NCBI RefSeq assembly: GCF_014201805.1
Contig: NZ_JACHFK010000014.1
Span: 44,357-108,356 of the forward strand
Reading direction: 5' to 3'
DNA from: Deinococcus metalli
GTDB taxonomy: Bacteria; Deinococcota; Deinococci; Deinococcales; Deinococcaceae
Length of the DNA: 64,000 bases
The translations under genes were made by a program, and so were the position numbers. The number at the start of each line of letters is the position of its first letter. The stretch's first letter is position 1. Shown here piece after piece: positions 19,436 to 28,723 of the stretch. A model generated the notes under the pieces. It had not been told where the DNA came from. It made no database searches and was given only the letters and a program-made list of their open reading frames with translations.

Positions 19436-19698
19436 TTGACCGACGTGGTCTTCAAACACCAGCTCGACCACTGCCAGCCCACCATAATCAGTCTCCCGCG
19501 CGACCATCACATCGTCCTCGTCGGCGAGCAGGGTGACCGCCCCCATATCTGGATCCGCCAGCCTACCAAGCCGGCCGGGAAGCAGATCGCCTGCACCTTC
19601 CGCGTGTGCTCGGCACTGGCGATACCTTCGACAGCGCGGCCAGCAGCGTGGGCAGCGACCAGGATGGCCGGTTCATCTGGCATGTCATCCAGACCTGA
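19436..19698 (+). pseudogene. Frameshifted DUF7352-like small protein
   Basis: The first frame reads VVFKHQLDHCQPTIISLPRD, then ILVG-type and HIWIRQP strands as far as ACTFRV near 19605. A two-base GT duplication then shifts the frame, and the family-like ending LGTGDTFDSA ... GRFIWHVIQT continues in the next frame to a TGA at 19696. The order (hydrophobic strand, LWALV-like strand, GTG loop, WHV ending) is that of the small phage-associated family I know as DUF7352; the name is from memory and tentative. Confidence 0.5.
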
Positions 19699-19884
19699 AG
19701 GCTGGGCGCCTGCCCCCGGCACGGCCGCCCATGACGTGCTGGACAGCCTCGCCAACGTGCCGTCCCTGCCCAGTGTGCCCACGGGACGTAACCTCAACAC
19801 CATGTCCATCCCCCGAACATACGCCCCTGGATCTATTACGTCCTCAACCAGCTCCACGGTGATCTGAACGGCTCCTGAGGTCAT

Positions 19885-20055
19885 ATGTTCATCGCAACTC
19901 TCCTGCTGCTCCCGTTGGCTATCGTCGCCGTGTTCCTGGCGCTGCTGGCCGCGTCGCCCCGCAGCGCCGCGGATCAGGCGATCGACGATGCGGAGCAGGG
20001 CGCGCCTCTTGCCGCTCTCGAGCGTACCCGCATAGTGCCCTTACCCGAGACGTGA
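19885..20055 (+). CDS. Small membrane protein, 56 aa
   Basis: MFIATLLLLPLAIVAVFLAL begins a single hydrophobic segment followed by a charged cytoplasmic-type tail (DQAIDDAEQGAPLAALERTR). TGAGGT lies a few bases upstream of the ATG as a possible SD. The family is not recognised. A single-span topology with a short acidic tail is all that can be said. Confidence 0.5.
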   Translation: MFIATLLLLPLAIVAVFLALLAASPRSAADQAIDDAEQGAPLAALERTRIVPLPET

Positions 20056-20253
20056 CCCAGCGGGATACCGATCCAGCCAGGAGCGGTCAGCTGTGAACCG
20101 CCGTGATTATCAGAACGCCCAGCAGCGCATTAGCAAACGCCAGCAGGAACAGCGTCAGGTCGAAGGAGAGCCAGACGCGCATATGCAATGGAATGACGCT
20201 CAGGCAGGCCACCGCGCGGCATCCACATCCGCGGCAGGGGCACCTCACCCATG

Positions 20254-20493
20254 TCACTCCAACAGCCGGTACACCCCTCGTCCGACCCGCTCCAGATCCT
20301 GGTACTGCCCGCCATCTTTCGCGTTCGAGTTGACACACATCACCGCCGTCACGTAATTGCTGATGGTCACCCGGACGTACGGGGTGTTGCGCCAGGCCAT
20401 CCGCCGCAGGATCTCGCCCAACCTGAATTCCCGTTGCGGGCGAACCTTCAGGAGCTCCTGCAACTCGCTCAGGATCTCATCGCGGCAGGTCAT
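20254..20493 (-). CDS. DUF7669-like small protein (tandem copy 1)
   Basis: 79 aa. It starts MTCRDEILSELQELLKVRPQ and ends YQDLERVGRGVYRLLE. The pattern (DEIL, EF.L.EIL..M, TIxxxITSxMC, DLERVGRGxYRL) is that of a small helix-turn-helix-like domain found alone or fused in many bacteria, which I know as DUF7669. It is the last of three related units in a row on this strand, all beginning or ending alike, so this is a recent local amplification. Confidence 0.7.
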   Translation of the reverse strand: MTCRDEILSELQELLKVRPQREFRLGEILRRMAWRNTPYVRVTISNYVTAVMCVNSNAKDGGQYQDLERVGRGVYRLLE

Positions 20494-20573
20494 ATCGATA
20501 TGGTGCGGCAGTCGGCCCCTGCTGCTGTACTGGCTGGCCTTTATTCGCCCTCCTGCTGCCCTTGGTCAATCGC

Positions 20574-20831
20574 TCAGGAGGGTAGCCAATGGGGCTCGCG
20601 CAGCCGGTACCGCCCCCGACCTACGCGTTCCAGGTCGTTGTACTTCCGGTACCTAGCCGACGGGGCGTTGGCGCACATGAAGGACGTGATGTACGACATG
20701 ATCGTCCCTTTGTGATACGGGCTCCGCTCGGTCCGCATGGCCTGGATGACCTCAGACAGGCCGAACTCACCATCAGGCCGATCCTGGATCAGGCGACGGA
20801 TGACACTCAGGATCTCATCGCGGCACGTCAT
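20574..20831 (-). CDS. DUF7669-like small protein (tandem copy 2)
   Basis: 85 aa from the ATG at 20831 (MTCRDEILSVIRRLIQDRPD), chosen because the next copy starts with the same residues. It ends KYNDLERVGRGRYRLREPHW. The open frame continues 35 codons upstream into the remains of a third copy. The function is unknown; the fold suggests DNA binding. Confidence 0.7.
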   Translation of the reverse strand: MTCRDEILSVIRRLIQDRPDGEFGLSEVIQAMRTERSPYHKGTIMSYITSFMCANAPSARYRKYNDLERVGRGRYRLREPHWLPS

Positions 20832-20845
20832 GACCTCAGTGTGCC

Positions 20846-20941
20846 TCACCGCAGGCGGTAGCGGCCCCGGCTCACCCGTTCGAGATCCTGCGACTTCTTG
20901 CCGGTGGCGCCGGCGCGGCTGTGGCACTGGCTGCACTGGGA
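20846..20941 (-). pseudogene. Third DUF7669-like copy, C-terminal remnant
   Basis: Minus-strand codons read CSQCSQCHSRAGATGKKSQ, then DLERVSRGRYRLR and a stop, matching the C-terminal end of the two neighbouring genes. The N-terminal DEIL half is missing; a hairpin lies just beyond. It shows that the array once had at least three members. Confidence 0.6.
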
Positions 20942-20974
20942 GCAGGTAGACGCCCTAAGGGCGCTGGGATAAAC

Positions 20975-21021
20975 GACCAACCGCCCGCCGAGGCAGGGGG
21001 TCGGGCGGGCGGTGTTTGGTC
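20975..21021. terminator. Strong GC hairpin between the tandem array and IS630
   Basis: GACCAA plus CCGCCCGCCGA pairs with TCGGGCGGGCGG plus TTTGGTC around AGGCAGGGGG. The stem is long with a small bulge. It may act as a bidirectional terminator; no clear T run follows. Confidence 0.5.
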
Positions 21022-21101
21022 AGAGATGTCCGATAGGTCGGAAGCTGCCGGGGGTACGCCCTAGTGGATGACCACAGGCTTGGCTTGATCTAAACTGAGG
21101 G

Positions 21102-21607
21102 ATGGGACGACAGAAACAGTTTGTGGTGGTGTTGACGGCGGATGAGCGGCACACACTCACGGACATGACGCGCAAAGGCGTCCACAGCGCGCGGGTCATG
21201 ACCCGCGCACGTCTGCTCCTGCTCAGTGACCAGGGTCTCAAAGATCGGGACGTCGCGGCGCGTGCGGGCATCAGTACCGTGACCGTGGCCGCCATCCGAC
21301 GTAAGTTCGTAGAGGGCGGCCTGCAGGCCGCCCTCTACGAGAAGGCACGCCCCAAACAAGCGCCCAAACTGAATGCCCAGCAAACCGCCATCCTGATCGC
21401 CGAGGTGTGCTCGACGCCCGCAGGGCGCGAGACCTGGACGATGCAACTCCTGGCAGATCGACTGTTGACCCTGGGCGTGGTGGAGAGCATCAGCGATGAA
21501 ACGGTGCGGCGCACGCTGAAAAAAACGCGCTCAAACCGTGGCAAGTTCAGAGTTGGTGTGTCGCTCAGGTAGGCGCGGATTTCGTGTGGCGCATGGAAGC
21601 CGTGCTG
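21102..21607 (+). pseudogene. IS630-family transposase, N-terminal part only
   Basis: The HTH domain of IS630 transposases is intact (KDRDVAARAGISTVTVAAIR; ETVRRTLKKTRSNRGKF). An A7 run at 21519-21525 marks the usual frameshift region, after which the next frame gives ADFVWRMEAVLDT, the start of the catalytic part. An IS5-type element begins at 21613 and the DDE domain is not found on its far side, so the gene is truncated. Confidence 0.75.
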
Positions 21608-21612
21608 GACAC

Positions 21613-22563
21613 CTAAAGTGCGTCTGATAAAGGTTAGGGCGAGGACGTTGCCAGCCGCCGCACCATCAACCGGATCATGACTTCGTACACGAGGTTCTCA
21701 GCGGTTTCTACCAGCGCTTCATAGTCCTTGGCCATGCGCCTGGACTTGCCCAACCACGCGAAGGTTCGCTCGGCCACCCAGCGCCACTTTAGGACGACGA
21801 ATCCTTTCGGCACCTCCACGAATCGTGGAGGTGCGTCTTTTGGCGCCCAGGTGCCCTGCCAGCCCGACCACGGGTGCTTCACGATCTCCAGCGTCCAACC
21901 CAGGTAGGTCTTGATGTCGCCCGCCAGTTTGCCGGTGTAGCCCGCATCGGCCCACAGATGCTGCATGCGCGGAAAGACGTTCGGTAGATCACGTAGGAGC
22001 AAGACCGCGCCGGCGCGGTCTTGGATGTCCGCTTCATGCACCTTGATGGCCATGACGAGGCCCAGCGTATCGACCAGGAGATGACGTTTCCGCCCCTTGA
22101 CCTTCTTCCCCCCGTCGTAGCCGCGGGGCCCACCCGCCTCGGTCGTTTTCACCGATTGGCTGTCAATGATCCCTGCGCTTGGGGTCGCATCGCGACCCTC
22201 CCGCGCACGTACCAGTTCACGCAGCGTGGTGTGCAGTCTCTCCCACACGCCTTGTAGCCTCCACAGCCGGTGGTAGTGGTACACGGTCTGGCAGGGTGGA
22301 AGGTCGTGTGGCATGGATCGCCACGCGATCCCGCCCCGAAGAAGATAGAAGATGCCATCCAGGATCTCTCGCGACGACCATCTGCGAGGCCGACCACGAT
22401 GTGCGGCAGGGGGAAGGAACTGGTGGAGGACGTTCCACCCAGCATCGGTGAGGTCATTCGGGTACGCGGATCGGGGTCATGAACGCGCCACCTCCACCTC
22501 ATCGTCTTCCACATCGGCAGGCAAGGCAAACCTGCGCCAGCACGTTTTTCAGACGCACTTTAG
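21613..22563 (-). mobile_element. IS5-family element (about 950 bp)
   Basis: Terminal inverted repeats CTAAAGTGCGTCTGA (21613-21627) and TCAGACGCACTTTAG (22549-22563) are perfect over 15 bp. The outermost TA may be the target duplication, as in the IS427 type. The transposase is on the minus strand. The element sits in the broken IS630 gene. Confidence 0.8.
21634..22476 (-). CDS. IS5-family transposase with a damaged start
   Basis: The open frame encodes SAYPNDLTDAGWNVLHQFLP, GIFYLLRGGIAWRSMPHDLP and the DDE region DSQSVKTTEAGGPRGYDGGK, ADAGYTGKLAG and WVAERTFAWLGKSRRMAKDY. It is continuous over both usual ORFs. There is no in-frame ATG at the expected position. An ATG preceded by GAGGTGG at 22480 starts MTPIRVPE in another frame, so a small deletion near codon 8 probably shifted the start. 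The first in-frame ATG (22314) is too far in for full function. Confidence 0.75.
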   Translation of the reverse strand, partial: PRSAYPNDLTDAGWNVLHQFLPPAAHRGRPRRWSSREILDGIFYLLRGGIAWRSMPHDLPPCQTVYHYHRLWRLQGVWERLHTTLRELVRAREGRDATPSAGIIDSQSVKTTEAGGPRGYDGGKKVKGRKRHLLVDTLGLVMAIKVHEADIQDRAGAVLLLRDLPNVFPRMQHLWADAGYTGKLAGDIKTYLGWTLEIVKHPWSGWQGTWAPKDAPPRFVEVPKGFVVLKWRWVAERTFAWLGKSRRMAKDYEALVETAENLVYEVMIRLMVRRLATSSP

Positions 22564-22592
22564 GTGTACCCAGCCGCAAAAGTTAACAGCTC

Positions 22593-22808
22593 TTGACCCA
22601 CTCGACCGATACCATGCGCCCGTATGAGCAGGCGTCGAGGTCGGTGGTGAGCGTGAGGACATTCCAGGACACCAGGGAACGCCCACGCGCGACGGTACCC
22701 TCGTGGTGGGTGAACCTTGAGACACGTGGGATATGGCTGCGGGAAGCACGGTACGCGGGTGCGGTCGCGGGCTACCTGGCATTGGTCGTGTTCCTCCTGA
22801 AACGCTAA
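22593..22808 (+). CDS. Possible small membrane-anchored protein
   Basis: 71 aa from a TTG, or 64 aa from the ATG at 22614. The C-terminal end AGAVAGYLALVVFLLKR is hydrophobic like a tail anchor; the rest is polar. It ends just before a bidirectional-looking hairpin. The family is unknown and a chance frame is possible. Confidence 0.3.
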   Translation: MTHSTDTMRPYEQASRSVVSVRTFQDTRERPRATVPSWWVNLETRGIWLREARYAGAVAGYLALVVFLLKR

Positions 22809-22813
22809 ACGAC

Positions 22814-22845
22814 AAAAAACCGCCCCGGCACAGGCCAGGGCGGTT
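22814..22845 (-). terminator. Rho-independent terminator, minus strand
   Basis: Read on the minus strand, AACCGCCC and GGGCGGTT pair over 8 bp around a 12-nt loop and are followed at once by a T run (the A run at 22814-22819 on the plus strand). It lies 56 bp after the stop of the gene at 22902, so it should end that transcript. Confidence 0.75.
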
Positions 22846-22901
22846 GATGTGGACAGATGATAGCCGAACCCGTTCTGGAGGAAGAGGTTCGGCACCTCAG
22901 T

Positions 22902-23501
22902 CTACTCAGATCCCCGGTGGCAGGGTACGCGGTACAGGCCTGGTTCCTCCCGCTGAACCATCAGGTACCCCAGACTGGCCAGGTAGGTGACGACTTCCCG
23001 AATCGCCGCAAGTTCTGTGGACGCAAGGCCTTCGGGTAGCCTGGCCTGAATTGCGTGCTTCAAATCGACCTCGCTGATCTCGGTGCCACTGGGGAGGTCG
23101 AGAATGACCTTCAGGGCGGTTGCATCGATCACGGCGGAGGGCATACCGAGTGGTATAGCCCAAGCTCCTTGAATCTTCGATGAAACTTCACAAAAGCTCA
23201 AGCAACTGCGAAAGAACGCAGAATGAGATTGAGGCCGGTTGGTTGGCCCCTTGAATCGCTGAAATGGTGCAAGTCGTCCGTTACCGGTCAGCGCGAGCGG
23301 CACCGGCACGCCATTTCCCAGGTACCCGAAGCCCTGCGTGTCCTTGATGCTGGAGGCAGGATCAATGGCGAGGAACACTAGGTCGTCCGTGCCCCCAGGC
23401 TCCACGTCATTCGAGGTGCAAATCCAGGAGACCAGCTTCGTCACGACCGGATCCGGCAGGAACATCTCGCCCACGTCCAGTTTGATGCCTACACCGTCCA
23501 C
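22902..23501 (-). CDS. Hypothetical protein, probably 5'-truncated by an IS
   Basis: 199 aa from a GTG at 23501, exactly at the border of the IS4 element. The N-terminal sequence VDGVGIKLDVGEMFLPDPVV has no SD upstream other than IS sequence, so the true start was probably lost. The C-terminal part (ALKVILDLPSGTEISEVDLK, EVVTYLASLGYLMVQREEPG) looks like a winged-helix domain. No named family recognised. A good terminator follows. Confidence 0.55.
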   Translation of the reverse strand: MDGVGIKLDVGEMFLPDPVVTKLVSWICTSNDVEPGGTDDLVFLAIDPASSIKDTQGFGYLGNGVPVPLALTGNGRLAPFQRFKGPTNRPQSHSAFFRSCLSFCEVSSKIQGAWAIPLGMPSAVIDATALKVILDLPSGTEISEVDLKHAIQARLPEGLASTELAAIREVVTYLASLGYLMVQREEPGLYRVPCHRGSE

Positions 23502-23539
23502 CCTGACTACCAGTCAAAACTCGTGACCTGATCGAAAAG

Positions 23540-23788
23540 TCGGCTCCTGTAGCGTGTTTTCTTATGTCTTAGGCCGGGACGCCCTTCCTGATCAGAATGG
23601 GCAGTCAGGCCAGCCCGAACCAGCAAGCCAGGTGTTTTTGAGGCCCATGAAGGCCGTATCGCAGAGCTGGCCGGTTCGGGCGCACTTCTCGAAGACTGAA
23701 CGCTATCCAAGGCACCGAAGCCTGCACCATAAGAATCAGTTCCGAGAGGGCACCGCCTGACCACTCCACCTGACGCTGTGGGAGGTTC
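23540..23788 (+). ncRNA. Candidate IS110 bridge-RNA region
   Basis: IS110-group elements encode a structured bridge RNA in the non-coding end upstream of the transposase, with loops that pair to target and donor DNA. The roughly 250 bp between the IS4 left end and the IS110 transposase is the only non-coding stretch of the element long enough for it; the 3' side has under 30 bp. I have not folded it or fixed the element ends. Confidence 0.4.
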
Positions 23789-24793
23789 GTGATGCATGTA
23801 CTCGGTCTGGATATCGGGAAGGACACCGTGTTTGCCCATCTGATACGGATGGATGGCGCCACCCATTCCCTGGCAGCGGTACCCAATACGGCCGTTGGAT
23901 TCCGCCAGTTGCTGACCTGGGCCAGAACGCACGGGGCGCCCAGGGCCACGCTGCATGTCGTGATGGAAGCCACTGGCGTGTATTGGGAACGGTGCGCGCA
24001 GTATCTGTTTGAGCAGGGGTGTACTGTGAGCGTCGAAAATCCCACGCGCATCCGGTACTTTGCTCGTTCCAAGGCGCGTCGGGGAAAAACGGACGCCATG
24101 GATGCGGCGTTGATTGCTGCCTATGGCAGCACGATGGCGCCGAGAACTTGGCGACCGCCCAGTGCCGCCCTGCATGAACTGAAATTGCTCTGCCGCGAAC
24201 GGTCAACCCTCGTGGTGACGTTGAACGCCGAGCAGAATCGGCTGCATGCCATGAACCACCGGGCGGTCGTGACACAGCGATTGATGGCGTTGATCCAGGA
24301 ACGCGTAGCGTTCCTGCAGACCCAGGTTGAAACCCTTGAACGATCGATGCGCACGTTGATCGAGGGTGACCCTGCGCTGGCTGAACCGCTGCAATTGCTG
24401 TTGACGATTCCCGGCTACGGATTCCTGACGGCGGCCAGCGTGTTGGCCGAGACAGACGGCTTCGCACTGCTGGAGACCGGAAGGCAGATCTCGGCGTATG
24501 CCGGCATTGCGCCAGCACCCGTTGAGTCAGGCACGAGTGTTCATGGTCATAGTCGCATTTCTAAAATCGGCAATGCCCATCTCAGGCGAACCGCCTATCT
24601 GGCAGCATCCGGTGCCCGGAAGTCGAAGGGGCGTGTGGGCGAGTTCTATCGCCACCTGCGGGCACAGGGGAAGCCACCCAAGGTGGCCCTTGTGGCGCTA
24701 GGGAGAAAACTGCTGCGCATTGGCCTGGCGGTCGTGAAGTCCGGACAGCCCTACCAGGAAGCCTATCGACGATGCACGCCTAGTGTGCCTTGA
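23789..24793 (+). CDS. IS110-family transposase (DEDD recombinase)
   Basis: 334 aa. The N-terminal RuvC-like DEDD domain begins MHVLGLDIGKDTVFAHLI and includes VVMEATGVYWERCAQYL and the KARRGKTDAMDAALIAAYG motif. The C-terminal Transposase_20 domain has LLTIPGYGFLTAASVLAE, FALLETGRQISAYAGIAP and the serine-containing SRISKIGNAHLRRTAYLAA. The gene is complete. Such enzymes cut and join DNA under guidance of a bridge RNA. Its stop lies only 27 bp before the IS4 transposase ATG. Confidence 0.92.
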   Translation: MMHVLGLDIGKDTVFAHLIRMDGATHSLAAVPNTAVGFRQLLTWARTHGAPRATLHVVMEATGVYWERCAQYLFEQGCTVSVENPTRIRYFARSKARRGKTDAMDAALIAAYGSTMAPRTWRPPSAALHELKLLCRERSTLVVTLNAEQNRLHAMNHRAVVTQRLMALIQERVAFLQTQVETLERSMRTLIEGDPALAEPLQLLLTIPGYGFLTAASVLAETDGFALLETGRQISAYAGIAPAPVESGTSVHGHSRISKIGNAHLRRTAYLAASGARKSKGRVGEFYRHLRAQGKPPKVALVALGRKLLRIGLAVVKSGQPYQEAYRRCTPSVP

Positions 24794-24820
24794 CGATCAG
24801 GCCGAATAACGCTATCTGCG

Positions 24821-25885
24821 ATGAAAGCACACCGGAGCCGACCTCCTCACGATAGCTTGCAGACCGCCCTGCGGTCTGCCTTTCCCATCGATGCGCGCCG
24901 CCTCGCCGTCTTGGCCGCGCTCGTCCTGGCCATGGTGCAGGCCCGCACCGTCGTTCTCTACGCCTTAAAATCCCACGTTGACCTTCCAGGCACGCTGGAC
25001 ATGCGCTACCAGCGACTTCGGCGCTTCGTGCAGTTTCAGCTTCCAGACGGGCTGTTCACCCGGTTCGCGCTGGCCATCCTGCCTGCAGGCGACCTCGAGC
25101 TGATCCTCGACCGCACCACCTGGAAACTTGGCCAGCAGGACGTGAATATCCTGCTGCTCTCGGCCGTGTGGAGCGGGTTCAGTCTGCCCCTCATGTGGAC
25201 GGTGCTACCGCACGGCGGCAGCAGTTCCCAGGTGCTGCGGGAAGCGTTGCTGACGCGCTTCTTGACGGTCTGCCCAGATCGGAAGATCAGCGGTCTGCTG
25301 GCAGACCGAGAGTTCATCGGAAAGACCTGGTTTAAATTCCTCGACCAGCACGGCATCAATCCATGTATCCGACTGCCCGCTCGTGCCACGGTTGGAATCG
25401 GCAAAATGCCGGTGTGGGCGTGTTTCAAGAAACTCCAGCCAGGAGAAGTCCGCCGGTGGCACCGAAGGGTTCAGGTCTATGGCGTCTCACTGCGAGTCTG
25501 TGCGACAAAAAACCTTGCCGGTGAAATCCTGTACCTGGCGTACCGAGGGCGTGCCGGCATCAATCTCGAACGGTATGGTCGCCGCTGGCAGGCGGAAAAT
25601 CTGCATTCCGCACTCAAAACGAGAGGGTTCAATCTCGAAGACACGGGGGTCACGCAGGCCGAACGGATCTCGACGTTGCTCACGGCGGTGTCGATCGCGT
25701 TCATCTGGACGTGCGTAACCGGCGAACTGCTAGCCGCGAAGACGCCACCCAAGCGCAAGAAACACGGACACCGCACGGTGTCCGTGTTCCGGCTGGGGCT
25801 CGATCACCTTCAGGATCTGCTGCTGCACCCATCCCGAGCGTCCTGGCAAGCCTTGAGCGGACTCATGCCGAGTTTTGACTGGTAG
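24821..25885 (+). CDS. IS4-family transposase
   Basis: 354 aa, complete. Catalytic motifs: Asp in LELILDRTTWKLG, Asp in SGLLADREFIGKTWFKFLD, and the YREK-type end region ERYGRRWQAENLHSALKTRG with its Glu. The last codons (MPSFDW) fall in the right inverted repeat. Its own left end has been separated by the IS110 insertion, so transposition of the whole would have to carry IS110 along. Confidence 0.88.
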   Translation: MKAHRSRPPHDSLQTALRSAFPIDARRLAVLAALVLAMVQARTVVLYALKSHVDLPGTLDMRYQRLRRFVQFQLPDGLFTRFALAILPAGDLELILDRTTWKLGQQDVNILLLSAVWSGFSLPLMWTVLPHGGSSSQVLREALLTRFLTVCPDRKISGLLADREFIGKTWFKFLDQHGINPCIRLPARATVGIGKMPVWACFKKLQPGEVRRWHRRVQVYGVSLRVCATKNLAGEILYLAYRGRAGINLERYGRRWQAENLHSALKTRGFNLEDTGVTQAERISTLLTAVSIAFIWTCVTGELLAAKTPPKRKKHGHRTVSVFRLGLDHLQDLLLHPSRASWQALSGLMPSFDW

Positions 25886-26104
25886 TCAGGGAAATGACAT
25901 GTTTCCAGGCTGGGCGTCCCTTCTAACGGCGCCTTGAAATCTGTCCAGCCCGCCACTTGAAAAATTAGAGGATCGCCTCCAAGTCTTGGTCTGCGGCACC
26001 GCCATCACGGCGCGGCCACCCAGTCGGCCCAGCGTGGGGCCTGGCGCCCACAGTGCATGTCGTGAGAGCCACCGGCGGTTCCTATGGCCCTGATGAACGT
26101 ATAA

Positions 26105-26740
<636 letters not shown>

Positions 26741-26814
26741 ATTTCCGGAGTGCCCCCGAACGGGAACGCTGCCCAGGACTTCGCTCTTCTGCTGGATGAA
26801 CCGACGAGGTATCT

Positions 26815-27600
26815 ATGATCCAGACTCTGCTTCTCCCCCTCGACCACAGCGTGGCCACCTACGACGGTCTAAACCGGGCCCTGGCCGTGGCCTCATGCTG
26901 GAACCTCTCCGTGGTGGGCCAGCCCGTCGCGGTCACGCGCCCAATGGTTCCCGCTGCAGTGGGTGGCTATGATGACCCCCTCCTACACGATTTCGCCCTC
27001 CACTGCGCAGCGTGGCACGTAAGCCATGAAGTTCGCCCCGAGCCCGACTTCACGGTGGGAACCCTACGATCCCATCTTCAGGAGGCCGGCGTCGACGCTG
27101 TATGGCTGCCGAAGGTCGATCCTCCCACTGGGCGCCCAGAGGCCCTCCCGCTACTCGCGGCCCTGGTGCACGCGAGTCCCGTCATGGTCTGGGTGAGCCA
27201 CCCAGCCAGCGTGCTTCCCACCCACCTGACCGTGGCCTATGACGGCAACCCGCACACACAGGAGGCGCTGATGGTGGCAGCCAGCCTCGCTCAGAGCTGG
27301 TCTCTGCCGCTGCACCTGCGGCTGATCACAGCGCAACAGGTACCTCCGCCCGGCGCCCTGTGTCTGGCCGAGACCAGTGACCGGCTGGCCTCCCTTGGTC
27401 GCGCCCCAACCACCGCCGAGCGGTATGTTGGTTCGGCCGCAACTGCTCTCAGTTCGGCGACCGGGCCAGACACGCTGCTGATTATGGGTACGCACTGGCC
27501 ACAGGACAGGCAGTGGGCCTGGCGGGACACCACCATGGACGTGGTGCTGCAGGCCGCAGCGGGATCCGTGCTGGTCTGCCCGGCACCTGACCTGGGCTGA
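26815..27600 (+). CDS. Universal-stress-protein-like (UspA superfamily) protein
   Basis: 261 aa. It starts [20 protein letters not shown], the usual UspA beginning, and ends with the nucleotide-site pattern [12 protein letters not shown] ... [12 protein letters not shown]. Two Usp-type halves are visible, the second opening at [20 protein letters not shown]. It is a close paralogue of the protein at 32462 and a distant one of 31548. The role (ATP-binding stress protein) is known only at family level. The gene begins 75 bp after the broken transposase. Confidence 0.82.
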   Translation: MIQTLLLPLDHSVATYDGLNRALAVASCWNLSVVGQPVAVTRPMVPAAVGGYDDPLLHDFALHCAAWHVSHEVRPEPDFTVGTLRSHLQEAGVDAVWLPKVDPPTGRPEALPLLAALVHASPVMVWVSHPASVLPTHLTVAYDGNPHTQEALMVAASLAQSWSLPLHLRLITAQQVPPPGALCLAETSDRLASLGRAPTTAERYVGSAATALSSATGPDTLLIMGTHWPQDRQWAWRDTTMDVVLQAAAGSVLVCPAPDLG

Positions 27601-27702
27601 TCTCCGGGGTAGCCACACGCCCGGTCAACTCAGGCCTTGCCCGGGCGACCACCTGTCAACCGACCGCCCACTGCAGGGATTCATTCACGATGGGGAGGGC
27701 CG

Positions 27703-27966
27703 ATGAACCCGTTGATGGATCGATGTGACGTCAAGCCGTTGCGGCTCTACGACCCGCCACAGGACGTGACCTGGCGAGGTCGCACCTACCACGTTACAGA
27801 AACGCCCACCCTCGTCCGCACGGTGGGCCGCTGGTGGACTGGGGAGCCGGCACGAACTGTCTGGATCCTTCGATGCGGATCAGCGACCCTCGAAATCTGC
27901 CGTTTCGATGACGCTGAGCCCCTCAGTGAGCCCTGCGGATGGTGGCTCGTCAGAATCGAGGGTTGA
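27703..27966 (+). CDS. DUF6504-like small protein
   Basis: 87 aa from ATG 27703 with GGGAGGG just upstream. The core DVTWRGRTYHVTETPTLVRT, a Trp-rich RWWTG turn, a strand ILRCGSATLEICRF and the ending GWWLVRIEG follow the DUF6504 layout. That domain is often encoded near DNA-polymerase Y genes, but none is here. Function unknown. Confidence 0.6.
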   Translation: MNPLMDRCDVKPLRLYDPPQDVTWRGRTYHVTETPTLVRTVGRWWTGEPARTVWILRCGSATLEICRFDDAEPLSEPCGWWLVRIEG

Positions 27967-28048
27967 CCATGCCGGGCATGACATTGCGTGCTGGGGTGCA
28001 CCCAGGCACGTCCTTCAGAGGTCTGACAGGATGACGTGTGTGACCGGA

Positions 28049-28723
28049 TCAGTCCTGGGTGTTGATCGCCGGCACCATGGCAGGCTGCATCCGCCGGCCC
28101 ATGACGCTGTATGCGCCGAGCACGCAGGCCACGCCAGTCAGCCAGCCAGCCAGAACGTCGGTCGGGAAGTGCACGCCCAGCACCATTCGCGAGTACCCCA
28201 TCAGGGCGGCGTAGGCGGCACCCACGATCAGCGTGGGCCAGCGCCACGGTGTGCGCCACGCGAGCAGCACCAGGAAGGTCACCAGTGCCGCCGCGACCGT
28301 GGTGTGCCCACTGGGAAAAGACGGCCCAGTCTCGTTGACCATCCGCGTCCACAGTTCCGGCCGGGGCCGATGGAACAGCACCTTCATCCCAAAGGCGATG
28401 CCCACCGCGCTGCCTAGGCCCAGGAGCGCGAAGAGCGCCTGCGGGCGGCGCTGCATGAACCACAGCCCAAGGACGATCAGCATGAACACCGCACCCATGG
28501 GCACCGGCCCACCGAAGGTATGCAGGAACAGGCTCACAGATGTCAGGGTCGGGCCCGTGTGGTCATGGATCCAAGTGAGGAGGGGGGTCTCGAAGGCGAA
28601 GCGCTGCTTCTCGAGGACGTCCTCGGCGATCACGCCGACCAGTACGAGGGGCAGCAGGATGCCCAGCAGGACGCGAAGCACCGGGGCCGGTCGGAGGGTA
28701 GGGGAGTGACTGGACAGGCGCAT
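28049..28723 (-). CDS. PAP2-family membrane phosphatase
   Basis: 224 aa with about six membrane segments. The three phosphatase signatures are present: KVLFHRPRPELW, PSFPSGHTTVAAA and SRMVLGVHFPTDVLAG. Such enzymes dephosphorylate lipid pyrophosphates such as undecaprenyl pyrophosphate, or phosphatidate, on the outer face of the membrane. The frame extends far upstream; ATG 28723 is chosen because the conserved promoter motif ends 22 nt before it, as for other genes here. Divergent from the deacetylase gene. A paralogue lies at 56277. Confidence 0.9.
   Translation of the reverse strand: MRLSSHSPTLRPAPVLRVLLGILLPLVLVGVIAEDVLEKQRFAFETPLLTWIHDHTGPTLTSVSLFLHTFGGPVPMGAVFMLIVLGLWFMQRRPQALFALLGLGSAVGIAFGMKVLFHRPRPELWTRMVNETGPSFPSGHTTVAAALVTFLVLLAWRTPWRWPTLIVGAAYAALMGYSRMVLGVHFPTDVLAGWLTGVACVLGAYSVMGRRMQPAMVPAINTQD

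Larger units (their letters stand above)
23501..25891 (+). mobile_element. IS4-family element carrying an inserted IS110
   Basis: Perfect 23-bp inverted repeats lie at 23501-23523 and 25869-25891 (core CTGACTACCAGTCAAAACTC); the right one overlaps the end of the transposase gene. Between the left repeat and the IS4 transposase lies a complete IS110-type transposase with about 250 bp of leader. An IS110 has therefore landed in the 5' part of the IS4 element, separating the transposase from its left end. The flanks do not show an obvious target duplication. Confidence 0.8.

Noticed and set aside
20087..20182. 31-aa hydrophobic minus-strand ORF (MRVWLSFDLTLFLLAFANAL)
   Set aside because: It could encode one membrane helix, but there is no SD and no conserved feature, so chance is likely.
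22560..22895. 111-aa minus-strand ORF next to the IS5 element
   Set aside because: It runs through the terminator hairpin and IS end and has no motif.
25892..26104. Gene between the IS4/IS110 nest and IS4-type copy 2
   Set aside because: About 210 bp with frames crossing IS ends; no protein-like segment that stands alone.
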